Positions 38,074 through 44,121 of a stretch of DNA of 64,000 bases are shown here, piece by piece (the stretch's first letter is position 1; each line of letters opens with the position of its first letter). The DNA is from an uncultured Bacteroidota bacterium (GTDB lineage: Bacteria > Bacteroidota > Bacteroidia > Flavobacteriales > Flavobacteriaceae), in NCBI GenBank assembly GCA_902536935.1, contig CACAZM010000007.1:18091-82090 (forward strand). Reading direction: 5' to 3'. Both the position numbers and the translations under genes were made by a program. The notes below the pieces were generated by a model that was not told where the DNA came from, made no database searches, and was given only the letters and a program-made list of their open reading frames with translations.

Positions 38074-38562
38074 TTAGGAAAACCAAGGGTGTTTTCCAAA
38101 CAGATTCTTTTTTACAACTTTCTTATTGGTTAAATAAAAATCTAGCCCCATCAATACGGAGCCTAAATACTTTTTTAGCATTGGTCGTACAACAAAAAAA
38201 CTCACTAGTGGATATAATACCCTAGGGACTTTATTTGATTTATATGGCCAAACGGTAATTGAAATTAGACACCCTGAAGTTGATTTTGTAATTTTCCATT
38301 TAACTTTTGATTTTTTTCCATCCCTCTTTCCAATGGTTAGTTCAAACCCGTGATTTGGATTCCACAAGGTAAATTCTCTTACGAATGTCAAACCATTAAG
38401 ATAAATTATTTCATCTACCTTAATTTCACCCCATGAAACCACCCTGTTTTGTAAGCAGTAAGGATGGAAAAGTTCTAAAGCTTCTTTAGAAGAAATAACT
38501 TTCCATACATCATCTATACGATGCTTTAAAAAGAGTCTTTTTGAAATCTTAAATCCACCCAC
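38074..38562 (-). CDS. SRPBCC (START-like) domain protein
   Basis: A 162-residue protein with the polyketide-cyclase/START-like pattern: a beta strand and helix at the start (F-L-K-H-R-I-D-D-V-W-K-V-I-S-S-K-E-A-L-E), then W-G-E-I-K-V-D-E, W-N-P-N-H-G-F-E-L and a long C-terminal helix. Such folds bind lipids or hydrophobic ligands. It marks the left edge of the AT-rich accessory region and is convergent with the DoxX pair. Confidence 0.7.
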   Translation of the reverse strand: MGGFKISKRLFLKHRIDDVWKVISSKEALELFHPYCLQNRVVSWGEIKVDEIIYLNGLTFVREFTLWNPNHGFELTIGKRDGKKSKVKWKITKSTSGCLISITVWPYKSNKVPRVLYPLVSFFVVRPMLKKYLGSVLMGLDFYLTNKKVVKKNLFGKHPWFS

Positions 38563-38672
38563 AATCGATTTAAATATAATTAATTTGTTAAAAACATGTT
38601 TATGAGGATTAAAATAAGTACAACTATAAAGAAGAAGAAAAACAAATGGGTTAATTTTTTGAATTCTTGCCT

Positions 38673-38810
38673 CTAAAACCGCTCAGAAATATTTTTGAAA
38701 AAGTTAGCTTTAGGAAACCACTTTAAAAAGAAGGTTATTATCTTGAATAAAATCCACAAAATGGCAATTACTGATGCAAATATTCCTATTTCTTTAAATC
38801 GTTTTAGCAT
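38673..38810 (-). CDS. Possible 45-residue membrane protein
   Basis: The frame starts M-L-K-R-F-K-E-I-G-I-F and has one long hydrophobic stretch (about residues 8-29) followed by a basic, aromatic tail ending N-I-S-E-R-F. Positive charges at the N-terminus and one membrane span give it the look of a real small protein. It fills most of the 294-bp gap 38563-38856, in which nothing else is evident. Confidence 0.42.
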   Translation of the reverse strand: MLKRFKEIGIFASVIAILWILFKIITFFLKWFPKANFFKNISERF

Positions 38811-38822
38811 AATACAATTTAT

Positions 38823-38854
38823 AAAAACTTAAATTAGTACCACTAAAAACAATA
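38823..38854 (+). repeat. Shared leader repeat, copy 1
   Basis: This 32-bp A-rich segment matches 45957-45988 at 31 of 32 positions and is partly kept at 39379-39400. In each case it ends just before a start codon. It holds no TAnnTTTG element and may act as a translation leader. Confidence 0.6.
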
Positions 38855-38856
38855 TC

Positions 38857-39375
38857 ATGAAAAAACTAATAATTTTACTATTTATTGTTGGATGCTCAAC
38901 TCCGACAATCACACCCACAGTTATCGGCTATGAAAACGATAACGGAAAAAATTTTGATATCATAAGTGGAAATCTAAGCTCAACAGATGTTGTAAAAGCA
39001 TATTTTGACGCATACAATGCTAAAGACTTACAAGCTGTATATAATTTAGAACATAGTGACGTTGTACTTTATGCACCAAACGGGATAATGATCGAAGGTC
39101 CAAAACAACATTTGGAGCTTGGCGAGCAGTTTCTTGAAGCAAACCCTATTGCAAAGTGGGAAATAGTTTGGTCTATGTCAGCGGATGTTAAGTATGATGA
39201 TATGCCAGAAGAAAACTGGGTTACATCGGGCTTATTAGTTACATATGGAAAAGATGAAGAATCAACAACATCAGTTAGTCGTGTAGTTGATCTTATGATA
39301 GTTGATGGGAAAGTTAAAAAAGGATATGTATATCAACGAGAACTTTCAGACTCTGAAAAACCAACCATAGATTAA
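38857..39375 (+). CDS. NTF2/SnoaL-like lipoprotein
   Basis: A 172-residue protein with a lipoprotein signal peptide: the lipobox is F-I-V-G-C, with Cys13. The mature part has the nuclear transport factor 2-like pattern V-V-K-A-Y-F-D-A-Y-N-A-K-D-L-Q-A-V followed by alternating beta strands. NTF2-like folds bind small molecules or serve as enzymes; nothing specific can be said. A related lipoprotein is at 40563. It carries the shared leader repeat. Confidence 0.72.
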   Translation: MKKLIILLFIVGCSTPTITPTVIGYENDNGKNFDIISGNLSSTDVVKAYFDAYNAKDLQAVYNLEHSDVVLYAPNGIMIEGPKQHLELGEQFLEANPIAKWEIVWSMSADVKYDDMPEENWVTSGLLVTYGKDEESTTSVSRVVDLMIVDGKVKKGYVYQRELSDSEKPTID

Positions 39376-39378
39376 TTT

Positions 39379-39400
39379 AAATAATACCACTAAAAATAAA
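39379..39400 (+). repeat. Shared leader repeat, partial copy 2
   Basis: About 20 bp resembling the middle of the repeat at 38823 (AATACCACTAAAAA core), directly before the small basic protein gene at 39406. Confidence 0.5.
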
Positions 39401-39405
39401 ATTAT

Positions 39406-39537
39406 ATGCCAAGCAAGTTTTTTGGAAACAGTAAAGACAAAAATTCCCACACCCCAAAAGGGGTTAAGCACAAGATGACCAAGAAAAACAATAAACAAAA
39501 ATCTTCAGGGGTTCGTAAAGTAGGAAGGGGAAATTAA
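39406..39537 (+). CDS. Small basic protein (43 residues)
   Basis: It begins M-P-S-K-F-F-G-N-S-K-D-K-N and ends S-G-V-R-K-V-G-R-G-N. It is rich in Lys, Asn and Gly and has no hydrophobic segment. Similar Lys/Gly-rich mini-proteins starting with a K-F-F-G-N motif are, from memory, common in flavobacteria, with no known function. Its stop codon TAA lies inside TTAAACCATA (39534-39543), the same junction seen at the ends of other cargo genes here. It has a partial shared leader. Confidence 0.6.
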   Translation: MPSKFFGNSKDKNSHTPKGVKHKMTKKNNKQKSSGVRKVGRGN

Positions 39538-39580
39538 ACCATACAACAGAAGCTATTTTAATGGGGGATTGGAAGCTTTT
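39534..39580 (+). pseudogene. Internal fragment of a tyrosine-recombinase gene
   Basis: About 45 bp match the integrase gene at 43854-43896 with few differences (codons for P-Y-N-R-S-Y-F-N-G, residues 269-277), then the frame shifts and ends. It is too short to be functional. Its first bases are also the TTAAACCATA found at the other junctions. Confidence 0.7.
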
Positions 39581-39595
39581 CTATAAATTCATAAC

Positions 39596-39982
39596 TTATT
39601 TATTTTCATTTAGCTCTTTAAACTCATTGTATTCCTTTTTACCAAAATACATCCTGCTCACTAACAAGATCACTTCATCGGTTAAATCTACAGCGTTTTC
39701 TGAAGAAAGATTAAATTTACTACCATCCATACTAATTAATTGATTTTTTTTAGAGCTCAAATCAATAGAGGTGTAAAAATGATACCTTATTACATAATCG
39801 AGTGTTAGATTAGTTTTTTTATAGTTCTGTTGAAACAAAGATTTATCAGAAATTGTTGTTTTCAAAATTCTGTTGGGTTTTGAAAAGTTATTGCTGAATC
39901 TTAAAGAAGGTAATTCAACCTCTTGCCCAAAAGATAAAAGTGGAATGAATAACAAAACTGATAATTGAACCCTAATTTTCAT
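39596..39982 (-). CDS. Secreted protein of unknown function
   Basis: I do not recognise this 128-residue protein. It has a signal peptide (about 1-19, ending L-S-F-G-Q) and a polar mature part with no cysteines. It lies between two integrase fragments and is likely cargo. Confidence 0.55.
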   Translation of the reverse strand: MKIRVQLSVLLFIPLLSFGQEVELPSLRFSNNFSKPNRILKTTISDKSLFQQNYKKTNLTLDYVIRYHFYTSIDLSSKKNQLISMDGSKFNLSSENAVDLTDEVILLVSRMYFGKKEYNEFKELNENK

Positions 39983-40001
39983 TATTCAAATTTATGAAAC
40001 A

Positions 40002-40076
40002 ATGCCTTACAGCAAAATAAACTATTGGACGGTTAATGGCATAAAGCTTAATAGAGAAAAGATGCCTGTGGTTTAG
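40002..40076 (+). pseudogene. Probable integrase 3'-end remnant A
   Basis: The frame ends in N-R-E-K-M-P-V-V and stop, compared with E-E-S-D-M-P-M-I-L in the intact integrase. It is the weakest of the remnants, recognised by its M-P-x-V-stop end and its position: its stop overlaps the stop of the convergent gene at 40073 exactly as at 54345 and 54860. Confidence 0.5.
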
Positions 40077-40282
40077 GGTTTTGCTTTTGGAATAAAAGCA
40101 ATTAAGACGATTGATAGTGGCACAATAAAACTTCCCCAACTTGCCGTAAACTTTTTTTCAAAAACTTTTCCTGTAAATTCAGCAACTGACTTTTCTGTTT
40201 TATATCTGTGATAATCTGAAGCAATCATTAAAAGACATAATAACACACCACAAACTATAGCTATGAACTTCTGATTCTTCAT
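40073..40282 (-). CDS. Small membrane protein of unknown function (69 residues)
   Basis: It has two hydrophobic segments (about 7-22 and 48-65) around a basic middle part. The stop codon TAA lies in the sequence CTAAACCACAGGCAT on the minus strand, a variant of the recurrent cassette junction. Its ATG overlaps the stop of the upstream 49-residue gene (ATGA), so the two form a coupled pair. Confidence 0.55.
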   Translation of the reverse strand: MKNQKFIAIVCGVLLCLLMIASDYHRYKTEKSVAEFTGKVFEKKFTASWGSFIVPLSIVLIAFIPKAKP

Positions 40283-40428
40283 TTATTCTTTTTATAGTAA
40301 TAAAACCCTGTCAAACTTATAACTAAAAAAATGGTGAAAATCAGCCACTTATAAATTCCTCCGTAGTGTAGAATCAGAACAATACAACCACTACTAATCG
40401 CCGCTAAAATTGAATTTGATTTTTTCAC
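40279..40428 (-). CDS. Small membrane protein (49 residues, GTG start)
   Basis: The frame begins GTG-AAA-AAA (M-K-K-S-N-S-I-L-A-A-I), has two hydrophobic segments (about 7-22 and 27-43) and ends Y-Y-Y-K-K-N-K. The stop TGA overlaps the next gene's ATG by four bases, which supports it as a real coupled gene. It starts inside the region of integrase remnant B. Confidence 0.5.
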   Translation of the reverse strand: MKKSNSILAAISSGCIVLILHYGGIYKWLIFTIFLVISLTGFYYYKKNK

Positions 40429-40505
40429 TCTCAAATATAAACATAATCATCTATGGAGGATTAGAAGAAGCTGAATCGAAAGAGAAATATATGCCTATGG
40501 TTTAA
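40425..40505 (+). pseudogene. Integrase 3'-end remnant B
   Basis: The last 17 codons read Y-G-G-L-E-E-A-E-S-K-E-K-Y-M-P-M-V then stop, clearly alignable to the integrase end Y-L-R-G-L-E-V-A-E-L-E-E-S-D-M-P-M-I-L (residues 331-349). The frame is open only a short way upstream. It is a fragment in the same orientation as the intact integrase. Confidence 0.78.
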
Positions 40506-40562
40506 CATTTAATTAATATATTTTATATTTATATTCAATAGTTTATTTACAAAACACTAAAA

Positions 40563-41084
40563 ATGAAAAAATATATTATAATTTTAATTTCAATTTTAAC
40601 AGTTGGATGCACATCTACTGGAGTTCAAGTTACATTTGATGATGAAAAATCAAACTTAATAAGATCTCATTTTCAAAATTATTTAGCTAATGATATGGAT
40701 GGATTAAAGTCATTATGGTCAAGTAATCTAAAGGTTTATCCTAACAGTACCGAAGCTGTTTCTTTAGATGAGCTTGTAGGAATGCTCGAAGCACAACATA
40801 ATACTTTTTCACCAATCACTATGACTTTTGGTGGTGAGAGTTCAGAAGTTAATGCTTTTGTTGAGACGACTAGTTATCCTGATACACCAATTAGTGAGGC
40901 ATCTACTTGGTCTCAAGCTTGGTTTACTTGGAATGCGACTAGCAAGTTGACGGGGGAAATTATCTCGTTACCTGCACACATAAGTTTTAAATGGGGCGAT
41001 GATGGTAAGATTTCGGAAGAGTATCACTTTTATGACACTACAGCGATGGTTGCTGCAATTGCAGCATCAAGCGAGGCGGAATAA
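40563..41084 (+). CDS. NTF2-like lipoprotein
   Basis: A 173-residue protein with a lipoprotein signal (T-V-G-C, Cys16). The mature part follows the NTF2/SnoaL-like pattern: a helix I-R-S-H-F-Q-N-Y-L-A-N-D-M-D-G-L-K-S-L-W and then beta strands (I-S-F-K-W-G-D-D-G-K-I-S-E-E-Y-H-F-Y). It resembles the 38857 gene in design. It follows integrase remnant B directly and has its own terminator. Confidence 0.7.
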   Translation: MKKYIIILISILTVGCTSTGVQVTFDDEKSNLIRSHFQNYLANDMDGLKSLWSSNLKVYPNSTEAVSLDELVGMLEAQHNTFSPITMTFGGESSEVNAFVETTSYPDTPISEASTWSQAWFTWNATSKLTGEIISLPAHISFKWGDDGKISEEYHFYDTTAMVAAIAASSEAE

Positions 41085-41106
41085 CATAAATTTACATTTA
41101 TTAAAG

Positions 41107-41133
41107 CCCTCTTTTAGAGGGTTTTTGTTTTTT
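41107..41133 (+). terminator. Intrinsic terminator after the 40563 gene
   Basis: CCCTC/GAGGG stem with a short T-rich loop followed by a T run. Confidence 0.75.
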
Positions 41134-41192
41134 AGACTTTATCTCACCGTGTTAATCTTTAAATAATTAAATTTGGAAATCAAAAACCAAAA

Positions 41193-42491
41193 ATGAAAGC
41201 ACCAGTTAAAATTTACTTTCTAAAATTAATATTTTTAGCGATCTTCCTTTCCTGCTCGTCGGAAGAAATAGACGACCCCCAAGACCCTACTCCGACTGAC
41301 AATGTCTCAGGTGGAAATGGAGGTGGAGGCGAAACCACTGCTACTGTTTTTGAAAGACTTCAGGGGAGCACATTTAGACAAATAGAATCCCCAGACGATT
41401 GTGGGACCTGTGAAGATGAAATAAACTATTATATATTTAAGTCTGATGCACTTCAAATTACAGGCACTACATTAGACGGCGCGTGCGAACAGAACGATTC
41501 ACAACCGATAGGAACATGCGCAGAATGCGCAACAGTTCAAGAAGACTCTGTAGACAGGCTAACTCTTTGTGTGGGCTCTTTGTGCCAAACAATCACATTC
41601 CTCTCCAATGATGAAATACAATTCGATTTTCCAACAGCAAATATAACATGGACAGCACAACGCTTTACTGACGAACCCCCTTGTAAAGAATGGGACCCTG
41701 TAGGATCGGGCTCAGAAACAGTTCTTGGACGGCTTGCGGGAAAAACCTTTAGGCAAATAGAATCTCCAGACGATTGTGGAACCTGTGAAGATGAAATTAA
41801 TTATTACATGTTTAACGAAGAGGGCCTTCGAATTACCGGCACCACACTAGATGGCGTTTGTGAACAAAACGATTATGCAGCATTTGGAGACCAATATCAA
41901 ATTGAAATAAACTCTAATGATTTACTTAGAGTATGTCAAGGAAGTTTTCTAAGAGCTTGTCAAGAGATCACTTTTTTATCTGATACTGAAATTCAGTTTG
42001 TCCTTGACACACCGATTTCTACAAACACGTGGACTGCCCAATTATTTACAGAAGACGTTCCTTGCACCCAATGGGGGTTTAAAGCATATTTTACTGAGCA
42101 ATTTGGCGGGGCCTTATTATCAAATGTTTCATATGAACCATTTACAGCAACTTTTGAATGGCCCTCATCAGCAGAGGTTTGGGCAGGGTTCGCTAATTCA
42201 TATCAAGAAATATACCCACTTACATTTCCAAATGGAGGAAATATAACCTTTATGGCAGCAACTTCAGGAACGGACATTGATGTTTATTTAAGATTAGAAT
42301 ATGAACCTCATCCAAATGTTGAACCAGCACACGACACGTCACCAATAACAATCTCAGGAACAGACCCAAAGGAGTATACCATTGAAATATCTCCTCAAGG
42401 CACTAATACTTATAGTTCAATGATATTTTATTTGATGACAAGAGACCAAGAGTTAACCGTATCTTCGGATATTGAAATAATTACGTATTAG
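41193..42491 (+). CDS. Surface lipoprotein with tandem Cys-rich repeats
   Basis: A 432-residue protein with a lipobox cysteine at 21 followed by S-S-E-E, an acidic surface-export type signal in Bacteroidota. Two tandem repeats of about 115 residues (about 54-165 and 178-290) share F-R-Q-I-E-S-P-D-D-C-G-T-C-E-D-E-I-N-Y-Y, also at DNA level. The C-terminal part (about 300-432) resembles a beta-sandwich pre-peptidase-like domain (I-D-V-Y-L-R-L-E-Y...Y-T-I-E-I). Function is unknown. It is followed by a terminator shared with the opposite gene. Confidence 0.72.
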   Translation: MKAPVKIYFLKLIFLAIFLSCSSEEIDDPQDPTPTDNVSGGNGGGGETTATVFERLQGSTFRQIESPDDCGTCEDEINYYIFKSDALQITGTTLDGACEQNDSQPIGTCAECATVQEDSVDRLTLCVGSLCQTITFLSNDEIQFDFPTANITWTAQRFTDEPPCKEWDPVGSGSETVLGRLAGKTFRQIESPDDCGTCEDEINYYMFNEEGLRITGTTLDGVCEQNDYAAFGDQYQIEINSNDLLRVCQGSFLRACQEITFLSDTEIQFVLDTPISTNTWTAQLFTEDVPCTQWGFKAYFTEQFGGALLSNVSYEPFTATFEWPSSAEVWAGFANSYQEIYPLTFPNGGNITFMAATSGTDIDVYLRLEYEPHPNVEPAHDTSPITISGTDPKEYTIEISPQGTNTYSSMIFYLMTRDQELTVSSDIEIITY

Positions 42492-42509
42492 AAAACTCTT
42501 TTGTACGCT

Positions 42510-42538
42510 AAAACAACCTCTCAACGAGAGGTTGTTTT
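42510..42538. terminator. Bidirectional terminator
   Basis: A perfect 13-bp stem (AAAACAACCTCTC with GAGAGGTTGTTTT) and a three-base loop, with A and T runs on both sides. It serves the lipoprotein gene on the plus strand and the truncated acetyltransferase gene on the minus strand. Confidence 0.85.
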
Positions 42539-42909
42539 TAAGTATTTTCCCAATCCCAAATGACAACATCCCATTTACTTTTTTCGTAGCTAAGAGTGCT
42601 TAATGCTTTGAATCCAACCTTAAGGTGAATTCCAAGAGAGGCGTTGTTTTTTTGATCTACATCCGTAATTGCAAAAGCATAGCGATTTTTATAAGCTTTT
42701 TTAAAATGAATGTAAAGTTGTTGTGCTACCCCTAGCCCTCTAAATTCTTTTGCCACACATAGTTGGCCCACGACCAAATAATTAAAGTCTTCAATGGTTC
42801 TGTTTCTGAAGCTTATTTTGTTGATTTGATTTGAAAGGTCTCTCAATAATGGGTGTTCTGATAATAAGGATTTATCAGTGGCCAGCACGTAACCCACAAC
42901 CCGATTACT
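42538..42909 (-). pseudogene. GNAT acetyltransferase truncated at its 5' end
   Basis: The frame encodes about 120 residues of a GNAT protein: V-G-Q-L-C-V-A-K-E-F-R-G-L-G-V-A-Q-Q-L-Y is the acetyl-CoA loop, and the C-terminus (W-D-V-V-I-W-D-W-E) is complete. The N-terminal strands and helices found before V-G-Y-V-L-A in this family are missing. The frame meets a stop at 42910-42912, five bases before the tRNA fragment. The only start is GTG at 42897. The gene was most likely cut by the recombination that placed the tRNA fragment here. Confidence 0.65.
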
Positions 42910-42916
42910 TTAATTC

Positions 42917-42965
42917 GGTCCTATAGCTCAGTTGGTTAGAGTAGCTGACTCATAATCAGTTGGTC
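42917..42965 (+). repeat. tRNA 5' fragment: left attachment site (attL) of element 1
   Basis: 49 bp identical to the first 49 bases of the tRNA at 48487-48535, from the acceptor 5' strand through the anticodon arm to GTTGGTC; after it the two sequences diverge completely. There is no T arm or 3' acceptor strand, so it is not a functional tRNA. The direct repeat bounds a 5.57-kb insert carrying an integrase. Confidence 0.88.
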
Positions 42966-43037
42966 AAAACAAAGACGTTACTCGCAACAGGCTAAATGTC
43001 AATTAATTGTAACTCAAAAAAGATTGTTACATTATCT

Positions 43038-43059
43038 AATTGCCATATAGTTGCCAAAT
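43038..43059 (+). promoter_or_regulatory. Left iterons of element 1 (two 11-bp repeats)
   Basis: Tandem units AATTGCCATAT and AGTTGCCAAAT, spaced exactly 11 bp. The same sequence pair occurs at the other end (48423-48444). They look like arm-type binding sites of the element's integrase. The second unit contains the integrase's TTG start codon. Confidence 0.6.
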
Positions 43060-44100
43060 AATAGCCTATCCTATCCCAAAGTATGTATAAGATATGACGG
43101 TCTATACTACATAGATTTTAGACTCAATAGTAAGCGAGTTAGGATGTTTAGTGGATGTAAGATAAACTCATCACTTGCACCTAACTCATACCCATCCAAA
43201 CTAAGACACTCAAAGACTGCGTTACTTGCTAAAGAAGTGTATGATTATTTAGTGAGTAATGACTACTCTTTTGAAAAGCCACTTAGGGGTGTTGATCTGT
43301 TTGATAGTCTTATAGAGTCTAAGCTTAGTGAACCTTTATCTGCTATGTATAGAAAGACACTTAAGTTTATTGCATCGCTTCTTAGGCAGGAACTAATTTT
43401 GAGAGGTAGCTTAAGCAAGCAGTTCTTAAATAGCATACCACTTAAGTACAATAATAACACCTCTTACAACACAACAAGAAGACACTTAAATGTGATAATA
43501 AACTACCTCCACAACAATGGATTTACTATTGAGAAATCAACGCTTAAAACACGTAAACAAGAAGAAGTGTTGCACAAGCCTATAAGCGACATAAAAGACC
43601 TCTTAGAACGCATTAAAACACACAATAATAACCTGTATATATGTGCTTTACTAACCTATGGATGTTTACTTAGACCACACCATGAAATAAGGTTGCTTAG
43701 GTGGGGTGATTTTAGTGATGATTTATCGTATATCACACTCTCAGGAAGCCGAGTTAAGTCAAAGCGTAATCGTGTCGTTCCTGTGCCTGAATATGTACGT
43801 AAAGAGCTTAGTGTTGGGGATAGAAACAACAACATATTTTCGGGGGATATTAAGCCATATAACAGAAGCTATTTTAATGGGGTTTGGAAGCGTTTTAAGG
43901 CACTTAATCTTGAGATTGACAAAGACATTACACTCTACTCATTTAGACACACAGGGGCGATAGAAATCTTTAAACGTACAGGCTCTATACACAAGCTTCA
44001 AAGAGCTATGGGGCATTCAAGTTTAAACGTATCACTAACCTATTTAAGGGGTTTAGAAGTAGCAGAACTTGAAGAAAGTGATATGCCGATGATTTTGTAG
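43051..44100 (+). CDS. Tyrosine-type site-specific recombinase (integrase of element 1)
   Basis: A 349-residue recombinase. An N-terminal arm/core-binding region (1-175) precedes the catalytic domain with Arg208 (L-L-R-P-H-H-E-I), Lys236 or Lys238, Arg299 (Y-S-F-R-H-T-G-A; the usual first histidine of H-x-x-R is Tyr or Ser), His322 (M-G-H-S-S) and the nucleophile Tyr331. The start is TTG at 43051, inside an iteron, so binding of the protein to its arm site could repress its own synthesis. It lies next to the left attachment site. Its C-terminal tail (residues 325-349) is the sequence repeated as remnants elsewhere. Confidence 0.9.
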   Translation: MPNNSLSYPKVCIRYDGLYYIDFRLNSKRVRMFSGCKINSSLAPNSYPSKLRHSKTALLAKEVYDYLVSNDYSFEKPLRGVDLFDSLIESKLSEPLSAMYRKTLKFIASLLRQELILRGSLSKQFLNSIPLKYNNNTSYNTTRRHLNVIINYLHNNGFTIEKSTLKTRKQEEVLHKPISDIKDLLERIKTHNNNLYICALLTYGCLLRPHHEIRLLRWGDFSDDLSYITLSGSRVKSKRNRVVPVPEYVRKELSVGDRNNNIFSGDIKPYNRSYFNGVWKRFKALNLEIDKDITLYSFRHTGAIEIFKRTGSIHKLQRAMGHSSLNVSLTYLRGLEVAELEESDMPMIL

Positions 44101-44121
44101 TTTTAAGCAAAACATCACATT

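Noticed and set aside
42917..42965. A second functional CAT-anticodon tRNA
   Set aside because: The T arm and 3' acceptor strand are missing; only the first 49 bases are present.
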